Assembly (NCBI GenBank): GCA_013178185.1
Contig: JABLXC010000021.1
Coordinates: 1 to 64,000 of the forward strand
Direction of reading: 5' to 3'
From: Anaerolineae bacterium
GTDB lineage: Bacteria > Chloroflexota > Anaerolineae > Anaerolineales > Anaerolineaceae
Length of the DNA stretch: 64,000 nt
Below the pieces are notes generated by a model. The model searched no databases. It was not told the origin of the DNA and saw only the letters and a program-made list of their open reading frames with translations. A program made the position numbers and the translations under genes. Below, one piece after another: positions 8,477 through 16,360 of this stretch. Within the stretch, counting starts at the first letter, position 1. Each line of letters opens with the position of its first letter.

Positions 8477-9262
8477 GTGAGTATTGACGTGGTCGGTCAT
8501 CAGGCAGAAAGATATCGTGTCACAACCGCTGTTTACGAGGGGCCATTGGACCTCCTGTTGCAGTTGATTGAGAGCGCCGAACTTGATATTACAACTCTCG
8601 CACTTGCTCAAGTAACTGACCAATACCTCGCCCATCTTGAAAATCTCCAGGACCACGATCCTGCGGAGGTCTCAGCGTTCCTGGTAATTGCCGCAAAACT
8701 GTTACAGATCAAATCCTCGGCCTTATTGCCACGCCCAACCCACGTGGATATCAATGCGGCAGAGGAAGAGCCTGCCGAAGCCCTGGCCCGTCAGTTGATC
8801 CAATACAGAAGGTTTAAACAACTTGCCGGGATACTGGCCTTCCGGGAGGAAAAGGGATTAAAAACTTTTTTGCGGGTGGCGCCACCTACATTAAAAATAG
8901 AAGCAAAGCTCGATCTAAGCGATGTTACCCTGGCAGATCTTGTCGAGGCTGCTCGCCAGATGCTGCTAAACCATAACAGCTTGCAAGATTTGAGTTCGGT
9001 TGTCGCGCTTCCTCGCGTGACAATCCGAGAAAAAATTTCCACAATTCTGGAAACGCTTCGCAAAACTGGCGCTACCACATTTCGCGCCATGATGCACACG
9101 AAAAACCGTTTGGAGATCGTAGTAACATTCCTGGCGATGCTCGAACTGATTAAACGCCACATCGTTCAGGCACAGCAACCTGCACTGTTTGGAGAGATTG
9201 AACTGGTGCCAATCAGCAAGCTGGATGAAGACATCGAAGAAGAATCGGAGTTCGGCGATTGA
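8477..9262 (+). CDS. scpA: Segregation and condensation protein A (kleisin)
   Basis: 261 residues from the GTG at 8477. The N-terminus has the ScpA signature YEGPLDLLLQLIESAELDIT and the helix AAKLLQIKSSALLPRP. The C-terminus has the winged-helix segment VTFLAMLELIKR that binds the SMC head. A longer reading from a TTG at 8453 would run through the -10 box, so GTG is preferred. ScpA closes the SMC ring with ScpB. It is divergent from moaC and convergent with the next gene. Confidence 0.93.
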   Translation: MSIDVVGHQAERYRVTTAVYEGPLDLLLQLIESAELDITTLALAQVTDQYLAHLENLQDHDPAEVSAFLVIAAKLLQIKSSALLPRPTHVDINAAEEEPAEALARQLIQYRRFKQLAGILAFREEKGLKTFLRVAPPTLKIEAKLDLSDVTLADLVEAARQMLLNHNSLQDLSSVVALPRVTIREKISTILETLRKTGATTFRAMMHTKNRLEIVVTFLAMLELIKRHIVQAQQPALFGEIELVPISKLDEDIEEESEFGD

Positions 9263-9272
9263 CAAAGCCGAC

Positions 9273-9833
9273 TCAGGCGGCCATCTCATTTTCTGGATCG
9301 TCTGGGCTGGATTCATCCATGTTGTAAGGCAACCTGCCGCTCAGCCACACAATCATAAGCCGAATATCATTCACATCAAAGGTCGATTCAGGCCATCTCT
9401 CAGAAAATGCCTGTCCTAAAGTTTCATAAGAGTCCCCTGCTGGCCATCGAACCATAAAACCAGGCAGCCTGGTTCGATCCGCTTCAATTGGAAGGACCTC
9501 CCAGCCTCGCCCTTTCAAAAGCTCATAAACCCGCTTTGAGAGTTCAGGATTTAATTCCAACCAGGCGCTCAAGATTTGGGCAGTAAATTCTGGGTTTTTT
9601 GCAAATGCTTTGGCGGCACCCCTTACTTTAAGCGCCAAAGGTGCCAGAGAACTGTTCCGAAAACCTGGAACATTCACATCATTCTTGACAGCTCGGTTTA
9701 CCAGCGACTTCCGCATCTGGGAAAGGTCATTCAGCTTTGAAAATACTACCCGAAGAACTTCTTCCCGATATTCGGGGGTCATAAACTCATTGAGCGTATG
9801 AAAAGGCACAAATGCAATTTTTTCGTTGGGCAT
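9273..9833 (-). CDS. Hypothetical protein
   Basis: 186 residues starting MPNEKIAFVPFHTLNEFM. I do not recognise the family. It is soluble, has no signal or membrane segment, and is mostly helical and polar, with a central region (RNSSLAPLALKVRGAAKAF) and an acidic C-terminus. A longer frame exists upstream, but it would overlap the aldo/keto reductase. The ATG at 9833 is favoured because TGTTATAAT lies seven bases upstream (box at 9841-9846), a leaderless arrangement. It follows the reductase on the same strand and converges with scpA. Confidence 0.7.
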   Translation of the reverse strand: MPNEKIAFVPFHTLNEFMTPEYREEVLRVVFSKLNDLSQMRKSLVNRAVKNDVNVPGFRNSSLAPLALKVRGAAKAFAKNPEFTAQILSAWLELNPELSKRVYELLKGRGWEVLPIEADRTRLPGFMVRWPAGDSYETLGQAFSERWPESTFDVNDIRLMIVWLSGRLPYNMDESSPDDPENEMAA

Positions 9834-9861
9834 AGGATAAATTATAACAAAATACAGCCAA

Positions 9862-10812
9862 TTACTTCTTAAGGTTTTTAGCCACCTGATCGCTCGCCTC
9901 ATCCAGGCGGGCAATATCTTCCTCGGTAAGCTGCCAACCAATCACCCCAAGATTCTGTTCTAACTGGGCAATAGTCTTGATACCTGGAATAGGAACTGTC
10001 CCTTTACAGATCGTCCAATTAATGGCGACCTGTGCCGGTGTTTTTCCATCATAATCCGCGCCGATCTTCTTCAGCAGCCGCATCAAAGGCTGAATGGCTG
10101 AGAGATACTGGCGCCCATACCGTGCTCGCCGAGGGCCACTGGGTGGATTCTCAGGAGTATATTTCCCGCTTAAGACGCCCTGTGCAAGCGGGCTGTAGGC
10201 GATCACAGCAATACCCTGTTCGTGACAGTGCTTGAGCAAACCATCCTTCTCAATCCGGCGGTTTAACAAATGATATTCCACCTGATTGGAGGCAAGCTGA
10301 ACCCCCTGCCGTATGAGCGAGTTTTGCGCCCGATCCACCTGCTTCCGGTCATAATTCGAGACACCGACAGCATGAATCAACCCAGATTGATGAGCTTCGA
10401 TCATTGCTTCCATCCAGGTTTCTATCGTAACAGGTGGATAAGGCCAATGCATCTGGTACAGATCCACCGCCGAGAGCCCTAGACGATTAAGGCTGCCACG
10501 CAACGCCCTCAATAAGCTCGCCTTTCGCAACCGCCAGGGAAAAGGCATAAACTTAGTCGCGACAATTACTTTCTGATCGCTTTCACGAAGGAACTTTCCA
10601 AGCAGCATTTCAGAACGGCCCTGTCCGTATGCTTCGGCGGTGTCGAAAAATCTGATCCCAGAAGCCAGGCAAAGTTGAAAAACCTGCCGGATATCATCCT
10701 CGCGATATTCTTTCCCATACCCCCAAAACAAGCGATCTCCCCACGCCCATGTACCTATCCCAAAAGAGACTTGATCAAACAGGGGATGTTTCTGGATTGT
10801 TTCTCCGATCAT
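9862..10812 (-). CDS. Aldo/keto reductase
   Basis: 316 residues. The AKR active-site tetrad is visible: Asp and Tyr in FFDTAEAYGQGRSE, Lys in VVIATKF, and His in LYQMHWPYP. The NADPH site follows (AYSPLAQGVLSGKYTPENP and VPIPGIKT). It should reduce an aldehyde, ketone or sugar in the cytoplasm; the substrate is unknown. AAAGG nine bases before the second ATG (10812) makes that the better start than 10821. It is the next gene after the sugar-importer operon's glycosidase, suggesting a role in the same carbohydrate route. Confidence 0.88.
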   Translation of the reverse strand: MIGETIQKHPLFDQVSFGIGTWAWGDRLFWGYGKEYREDDIRQVFQLCLASGIRFFDTAEAYGQGRSEMLLGKFLRESDQKVIVATKFMPFPWRLRKASLLRALRGSLNRLGLSAVDLYQMHWPYPPVTIETWMEAMIEAHQSGLIHAVGVSNYDRKQVDRAQNSLIRQGVQLASNQVEYHLLNRRIEKDGLLKHCHEQGIAVIAYSPLAQGVLSGKYTPENPPSGPRRARYGRQYLSAIQPLMRLLKKIGADYDGKTPAQVAINWTICKGTVPIPGIKTIAQLEQNLGVIGWQLTEEDIARLDEASDQVAKNLKK

Positions 10813-10852
10813 GACAGCCATCCTTTCATCAGGTCAGGAAGATACTATTGGA

Positions 10853-12202
10853 TTATGTCTCAGGTCCACCGCCGGGGTGAATGAACATCTCATTCTGTTC
10901 CGAAGCAATTGCCGATGGGGGCTTAACGGCCAAAAGATTGCCGAATAATATGTTCCTGCCCGTTCGAAATGCCCTTTCAGCCAGTAGAAAAGAAGAAGCT
11001 GACCAGGCCTGTAGCGAGTATCCCATCGGATGTCCTGTTTGACCATGCAACCACTCATTAAACTCCCACGGTTGATCGCCCTGGCGATTGGCTTCCGCAA
11101 GCAGAACCAACAACCGTTCCGCTTCCTGATTCCATTTGCGCTGAACCAGTGCAGCCACATGGAAGCCGCCAATCATCGGCCAGATGCCGCCGTTATGATA
11201 CTGGTGAGGCAGGTTCAAATTGCGGCTGCGATAATAACTCCGCCAGTTTTCTTCACCAGGATAAATCGGCGGATAAATGGCCTTGGTTGGAAACGGCTCG
11301 GCCATACCAACTTGCTGCATATACCGCAAGATATGTTCAGCCCGATGTCCATCTGCGATCCCGGTCAGAATCGCCAAAAGGTTCGCAAGGCTGTCACACC
11401 AGTCTCCATATTCGCGAAAAGCCACCCATGGTAAGTAATATGGACGGCTTGAGATCGTGCCAATATTATGATAAAGCATGAACCATTCCAACCGGATTGC
11501 CTTTAATTTTTCAAGGTGCTCCGCGAAATGTGCTGCAACCCAGCAGCGGTCAATCCACATTAATAGATTGATCCGTTCATGGATGTCTTCCGCTAAGGTG
11601 AAAATATGAGAGGTTTGTGCGAGGCTGCCAACGTGTAGGCGCATTTGTTCATAGGCAAGCGTGGCTGCGTACAGCAATACATTGTCATATAACGTGTTAT
11701 ACCGCACTGCCATCAAATCCATCCAATTCCCCGCCTCTGGAATCTCCAGCAACCCGCATTGGTTCATATCCTGGTAGGCCAGCCAAATCATAGCCTTATC
11801 AATCTGTTGCCAGGATGCCGTTAAAAACGTCAAATCTTGCGTCATAGAAAAGTTAAGGTAATGGCCAAGAATGAACCAGAGATTGCTGTCGCACGCCCCG
11901 GCATTCTCTGTGCTGCAATACCCCGTATCAGGATGAACATTTAACGGGATAAAGCCCAATTCGTTTTGATATTGTCCCAGAGTGCGCAGAGAATTTCTGC
12001 CAGTTTCAATTAATTCTTCGTCTTCGCTAGCAAACGCGCCAAGAAAGGAAGCCATGCTGTCCCTTGCCCAAATTTGCGGATACCCGCTTGTCAGCGCAGA
12101 AGCTCGAAACCCATAAGGCGTTGAACATTTACGCAGTACTTCCTTCGAGCGCTCTCTAGCCTCAATAAAAAGATTGGTCTTTGAGCGATCCACTTTAATC
12201 AT
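10853..12202 (-). CDS. Amylo-alpha-1,6-glucosidase-like glycoside hydrolase
   Basis: 449 residues starting MIKVDRSKTNLFIEARERS. The pattern GYPQIWARDSMASFLGAF, an ENAGACDSNLWFI motif, IPEAGNWMDL and YHNGGIWPMIGG point to a six-hairpin (alpha/alpha) glycosidase of the glycogen-debranching or neutral-invertase kind (COG3408-like). No signal peptide is present, so it acts inside the cell on sugar brought in by the adjacent ABC importer. Its ATG overlaps the permease stop (ATGA), implying coupled translation. The frame stays open upstream to 12616, but that part lies antiparallel-frame inside the permease gene and is not coding. Confidence 0.8.
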   Translation of the reverse strand: MIKVDRSKTNLFIEARERSKEVLRKCSTPYGFRASALTSGYPQIWARDSMASFLGAFASEDEELIETGRNSLRTLGQYQNELGFIPLNVHPDTGYCSTENAGACDSNLWFILGHYLNFSMTQDLTFLTASWQQIDKAMIWLAYQDMNQCGLLEIPEAGNWMDLMAVRYNTLYDNVLLYAATLAYEQMRLHVGSLAQTSHIFTLAEDIHERINLLMWIDRCWVAAHFAEHLEKLKAIRLEWFMLYHNIGTISSRPYYLPWVAFREYGDWCDSLANLLAILTGIADGHRAEHILRYMQQVGMAEPFPTKAIYPPIYPGEENWRSYYRSRNLNLPHQYHNGGIWPMIGGFHVAALVQRKWNQEAERLLVLLAEANRQGDQPWEFNEWLHGQTGHPMGYSLQAWSASSFLLAERAFRTGRNILFGNLLAVKPPSAIASEQNEMFIHPGGGPET

Positions 12203-13032
12203 CCTTTTACAGCGCCTCCAAGAAGCCCTTGAATAAAATATCGTTGAAATAGCACATAGACCAGCACAATCGGTCCAGCTACAATGATAGAGCCGGCTGC
12301 CAGTCTTGGCACATCGGCCGTGTACCGTCCCTGGAAAAAAGCCAACCCTACTGGCAGGGTGCGCAGTGTTTCTTTTTGTACCATAACCAGCGCAAGCAAA
12401 AATTCGTTCCAGGTCCACATAAAAATGAGAACCACCAACGTGAGGACGGCTGGTCTGGCTAAAGGCCACAGCACCAACCATAACATCTGCCAGCGGCTGC
12501 ATCCATCCATTGCCGCTGCATCGATCAATTCCTGGGGAGCTGATCGAAAGAAGCCGGTCATCCAGAGCGTGCCAAAGCTGACGCTCAAACCGATCTGAGG
12601 CAGGATCAAAGCCCAATACGTATCGGTCAGGCCTAGCCGATACATAAAGTGATAAAGGGGGATAACCACTGCTTCAAACGGCGTCATAAAACCTATCAAA
12701 AGTAGAAAATATAAAATGTGCTGAAACGGAAAAGAAAGAACGCCAAAGGCATAACCGGTCAATGTGCTCAAAAACACACTGACTGACACAACCGCCAGCG
12801 CGACGATAATACTGCTCCTAAAATAATCGCTAAATCTCCCCGTTGTCCAGGCATTGACAAAGTTGTTAAACTGAAACTCCCTGGGTAAATGAAAAGGACC
12901 CTGGATCACTTCGGTTTGGGTTTTGAAGGAACTTAACAAGACGCCAAAGATTGGTAAAAAAACAACCAGGAGGAAGAGAGTCAAAATAAGATAATTCGGC
13001 AGAAAGCTTTTCCAGCGATAAGGTTTCCGCAT
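12199..13032 (-). CDS. Carbohydrate ABC transporter permease, MalG type
   Basis: 277 residues with six membrane spans. The binding-protein-dependent permease loop is seen as MDGCSRWQMLWLVLWPLARPA (EAA-like motif) near residue 180, where the ATPase docks. The N-terminus YLILTLFLLVVFLPIFGVLLSSFKT is characteristic of the MalG branch of the CUT1 family. It begins one base after the partner permease ends and overlaps the next gene by four bases. Confidence 0.92.
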   Translation of the reverse strand: MRKPYRWKSFLPNYLILTLFLLVVFLPIFGVLLSSFKTQTEVIQGPFHLPREFQFNNFVNAWTTGRFSDYFRSSIIVALAVVSVSVFLSTLTGYAFGVLSFPFQHILYFLLLIGFMTPFEAVVIPLYHFMYRLGLTDTYWALILPQIGLSVSFGTLWMTGFFRSAPQELIDAAAMDGCSRWQMLWLVLWPLARPAVLTLVVLIFMWTWNEFLLALVMVQKETLRTLPVGLAFFQGRYTADVPRLAAGSIIVAGPIVLVYVLFQRYFIQGLLGGAVKG

Positions 13033-13033
13033 T

Positions 13034-13927
13034 TTACTCCTCCTGCCTGGATTGCACTCGGAGGATCAAAAAAGAAACGAGAAAGATGACCAGGGTTAAT
13101 ACCGTAGCAACCGCAGCGGCATAACCAATTCGATTCTGTTGAAAAGCCGAGCGATAAACAAGGAAAGCCGCCACTAAGGTCTCATCGCCTGGTCCGCCAC
13201 GCGTCGTCACGAACACTAAATCAAAGACTCGCAACGCTGCCACAATCGTGGTGATTAACGCTACACCAAACTCTGCCCGTAGTCCCGGTAAGGTGATATA
13301 AATCATTTGTCGCAAACTGCCAGCTCCGTCCAGTTCTGAAGCCTCATAAAGCTCCTTGGGGATCCTCTGCATCCCAGCGATGAATAAGACCATGCAGAAA
13401 CCATACTGCACCCAGCTTCCAATCACCCCAACCGCAGGTAAGGCCAGATCGAAATCTCCAAGCCATGAACGGTTTAACGCCCCCAATCCCACAGACTTGA
13501 GAAACAGGTTTAAAGGACCAAAAGCCGGGTTATAAATCCAGCGCCACATCACACCTACAACAACCATACTCAACACCTGCGGCAAAAACAACCCCGCTCG
13601 AAAAAAAGACATTCCTGGCAGCGGTCTGCGCCCAAGCAGGCTTGCTAAAACCAGGCCGATCAAAATAGGAAATATGCAGTAAAAAATCAGGAAAATAAGG
13701 TTATGAGATAAAGCCTTAAAAAACTGGCCGTCACCCAACAGATTGCGATAATTCTCTATCCCGATGAAAGTCCGATTGGAACTAAAACCATCCCATTTGT
13801 AAAAACTGGCATGAAAAGTTTCAAGAATAGGATAGAACACAAAAACCAGGTAAATTGCAAGGCCGGGAAATAAGTACACCCATCCCTTTAACCGCGACTC
13901 CCCTGGCCATAGTGTTCTGCCGACCAT
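13034..13927 (-). CDS. Carbohydrate ABC transporter permease, MalF type
   Basis: 297 residues with six predicted spans. The N-terminal segment LFPGLAIYLVFVFYPILETFHASFY and the coupling loop ELYEASELDGAGSLRQMIYI (EAA motif) mark the MalF branch of CUT1 importers. It forms a heterodimer with the downstream MalG-type permease. It follows the binding-protein gene after a 13-bp hairpin. No ATPase gene is present, so an MsmK-type shared ATPase encoded elsewhere is expected. Confidence 0.92.
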   Translation of the reverse strand: MVGRTLWPGESRLKGWVYLFPGLAIYLVFVFYPILETFHASFYKWDGFSSNRTFIGIENYRNLLGDGQFFKALSHNLIFLIFYCIFPILIGLVLASLLGRRPLPGMSFFRAGLFLPQVLSMVVVGVMWRWIYNPAFGPLNLFLKSVGLGALNRSWLGDFDLALPAVGVIGSWVQYGFCMVLFIAGMQRIPKELYEASELDGAGSLRQMIYITLPGLRAEFGVALITTIVAALRVFDLVFVTTRGGPGDETLVAAFLVYRSAFQQNRIGYAAAVATVLTLVIFLVSFLILRVQSRQEE

Positions 13928-13959
13928 GCGCCTGCCTTTTGCTTTGAGGAACCATAATT

Positions 13960-13995
13960 CTCTTCTCCCCCGCTAAAACTGCCGGGGGAGAAGAG
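13960..13995 (-). terminator. Intercistronic hairpin after the binding-protein gene
   Basis: CTCTTCTCCCCC (13960-13971) pairs perfectly with GGGGGAGAAGAG (13984-13995), plus one more G-C pair, around a ten-base loop. No T tract follows on the minus strand, so it is more likely an mRNA-stabilising or partial-termination element that keeps the binding protein in excess over the permeases. Confidence 0.7.
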
Positions 13996-14016
13996 CTAGA
14001 CCGAACAAGCCCAAAA

Positions 14017-15402
14017 TTACTTTTGGCTCGCTAGAAATGCGCTGTAATCTTTTTCAACATTGGCGGTAAACGTGGCCGGATCGATCTCCTTGCCAAATAG
14101 CTTTTGCAGTTCAGCAGAGATCGTATCATAAAAGGTCGGTGTGGCCCAGTCAATATAGTGCCCCACGCCATTATCCCGGTTGATAACGTTCCAGGCGTTA
14201 ACCGTGTCGGCAAACAAGGAACCCTCTTCAATTTTGAAATCGGCCGGCAGTGGCATAGCAGGCACAAATCTGGCTTCTGCCCAAAGCTGGGCTGCGCGTG
14301 GACTGACCATCCAATCCAGGTACTCAGCCGCCAGATCGGGATTTTTCGTTGTTTTCCGAATTGAGTACGGAATTCCAACGCCGCCAATCGCAAGTTGAGG
14401 CTTATCTGTGCTTTGCTGGGGCATCAAGAAGAAACCGAATTGTTGATCGGCATCTGTGGTCAATTCCCCAGCTAACCAGGAACCGGTGATCATCATCGCC
14501 CCTTGACCAGCTTTAAACAACTGGGCAGAGTCGTCGTAGCCGATCCCCATAAAACCATCGCTAAAATACCCTTTATCCACCCAATCCTGCATGATCTTTG
14601 CCGCTTCACGATTTTGTTCGATATCAAAACTGGCGTTATTCACCCCATAGGTGAAATCGTTAATGTATTTTCCATCTACCAGGACATGCTGAACGGAGCT
14701 GAACTCATGAATCCCCGGCCAGCCATCCAAATTTCCAAAAACAATTGGCGTGATCCCTTTGGCTTTGATATCTGCGAGCAATTTTTCAAAATCGGTAAAA
14801 GTGTTCGGGATTTTCCAGCCGTTTTCCTCAAAAATGTCCTTGTTATAATAAATGCCCACAACTTCCGCAGTTGGGCTTACTCCATACAGGTTTCCTTCGC
14901 CAAATGCCTTGCCGTCTGCAGTAAAGCTGTTCCTACTGGAAACGGAGGTGGAAAACCGCTCGCCCCATTGATATTTGGCTGCATAATCATTCAATGATAA
15001 GAGCAAGTCGGCCTGAACCAGCGCTCCCATGTCACTGCGACCCTGGTTCACTTGAGCAACATCTGGTCCATCTTCCTGGCTCAGCGCTAATTTCACAGTT
15101 GTCTTCAGGTCATCTTGAACTTTAGAAACTCGTTCAATGGTTACGCCAGAATGGGATTCCTCAAATTCCTTGTTCAGTTGATCAATCACTTCGCTCTCAA
15201 CGCCCCTGTAGAACTGGTCCCAAACCACCAGTTTTGTCTCTGCGACAGGTTCTTCAGAGGTAGCTTCCGTCATTTTGGGCTGGGTGGAAGCTTCGGTGGC
15301 CATCGCGGCTGGGGACTGAGTTGGGGTCGCGGCAGGCTGGCAGGCCGCAAGCAGCACCGCCATGATCAGGGTAAGTGAAAGCAACAAATAAGTTTTTCGC
15401 AT
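14017..15402 (-). CDS. Carbohydrate ABC transporter binding lipoprotein
   Basis: 461 residues. A signal peptide ends in the lipobox LLAAC with the lipidated Cys at 21, followed by a Thr/Pro/Ser/Glu-rich tether to about residue 55. The rest is an extracellular solute-binding family 1 fold (VVWDQFYRG, DVAQVNQGRSDMGALVQADLLLSL, AEYLDWMVSPRAAQLW). It binds a sugar outside the cell and delivers it to the two permeases. AAGGAGG precedes the ATG. The ligand cannot be told from sequence; the adjacent glycosidase suggests an alpha-glucan or similar oligosaccharide. Confidence 0.93.
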   Translation of the reverse strand: MRKTYLLLSLTLIMAVLLAACQPAATPTQSPAAMATEASTQPKMTEATSEEPVAETKLVVWDQFYRGVESEVIDQLNKEFEESHSGVTIERVSKVQDDLKTTVKLALSQEDGPDVAQVNQGRSDMGALVQADLLLSLNDYAAKYQWGERFSTSVSSRNSFTADGKAFGEGNLYGVSPTAEVVGIYYNKDIFEENGWKIPNTFTDFEKLLADIKAKGITPIVFGNLDGWPGIHEFSSVQHVLVDGKYINDFTYGVNNASFDIEQNREAAKIMQDWVDKGYFSDGFMGIGYDDSAQLFKAGQGAMMITGSWLAGELTTDADQQFGFFLMPQQSTDKPQLAIGGVGIPYSIRKTTKNPDLAAEYLDWMVSPRAAQLWAEARFVPAMPLPADFKIEEGSLFADTVNAWNVINRDNGVGHYIDWATPTFYDTISAELQKLFGKEIDPATFTANVEKDYSAFLASQK

Positions 15403-15553
15403 CTTTCTCCTCCTTATGAAATGCTGAATGCGTCAAACCTTAAGCTCGCGTTTAAATCGCTTCTCAAGAACAATGACCCAATCGCAGTGTAAATTCTATT
15501 GCCCACAAATAGCTTTGTCAAGTTTCGTTGTTTTCACCGTCCGGCGCCCCGTT

Positions 15554-16252
15554 TTATTCCCGCATCGTCCGGCGCGCTTTCCAAACAATTCTGAAATAAT
15601 GAATAACATGGTGCAGCGGCCGGATATGGCTCTTTTCATCAGCATATATGGTCTGGATCGGTACCCAAGCCAGTTTCCAGCCTTGTTTTAGGCACACAAC
15701 GATCATTTCAACTTCAAATTCAAATCCTCGTTCCCGACTTTTTATCATTTCTTGAACCAGGCGAGAGCTTAACAGTCGATAACCGGACTGGTTATCGGGT
15801 ATCTCGTTCCCCATCGCCCAGGATAACATAAACCGACCAATCGTATTGGAACATCGCCTGATGATCGGCATCTTGGAAAAATCACGTTTGCCAACTACAA
15901 GATCCGCCCCGGTGTGGATAAAGGATTTAACCAGTGCCGGAATCTCGTTAGGATCATGTTGTCCATCGGCGTCCAGCATAACCACTGCGTCATATCCTTG
16001 GGCAACGGCGTATTGAAATCCCTGGATTAGCGCCGCTCCTTTTCCCTGGTTTGGTCTCTGCCGGATTACTGTAGCCCCGGCTTCTTCTGCCTGAACCGCA
16101 GTTTGATCGGTAGAGCCGTCGTCCACAACTAGAACTGGTAAAAATTCCCTCGTGCGCTTTACAACATCATGAATATGCCCGCTCTCATTATAAGCGGGGA
16201 TCAGGGCGAGAATTTTCTGCTGCAATTTCGTTTCCTTCGTTATAAATTCCAT
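15554..16252 (-). CDS. Glycosyltransferase family 2 (dolichol-phosphate-sugar synthase-like)
   Basis: 232 residues, a single GT-A domain. It shows ILALIPAYNESGHI, VLVVDDGSTDQT, the NQGKGAALIQGF loop and the metal-binding DADGQHDP, with DNQSGYRLLS near the acceptor site. The family moves mannose or glucose from a nucleotide sugar to polyprenyl phosphate on the inner membrane face. There is no C-terminal membrane domain. AGGAAAG precedes the ATG, with TACAAT further upstream. The GT39 and DUF2298 membrane proteins at the right edge use such lipid-linked donors, a possible functional link. Confidence 0.85.
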   Translation of the reverse strand: MEFITKETKLQQKILALIPAYNESGHIHDVVKRTREFLPVLVVDDGSTDQTAVQAEEAGATVIRQRPNQGKGAALIQGFQYAVAQGYDAVVMLDADGQHDPNEIPALVKSFIHTGADLVVGKRDFSKMPIIRRCSNTIGRFMLSWAMGNEIPDNQSGYRLLSSRLVQEMIKSRERGFEFEVEMIVVCLKQGWKLAWVPIQTIYADEKSHIRPLHHVIHYFRIVWKARRTMRE

Positions 16253-16360
16253 GCTTTCCTGGCTTCATTGTACCATGCCAGGCAGAGGCACTTACCTTCC
16301 AACTTGAAATTATACGACCCATCCCTTGCCTAAACAACCGCATAAGAATAGAATTTCTCT

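Noticed and set aside
12203-12616. Upstream extension of the glycosidase frame
   Set aside because: It overlaps the MalG-type permease in another frame. The ATG at 12202 has a good ribosome site and ATGA coupling.
15440-15465. Near-palindrome CGCGTTTAAATCGC upstream of the sugar-binding lipoprotein as a LacI-type operator
   Set aside because: The arms are out of register by one base and do not match the usual operator core.
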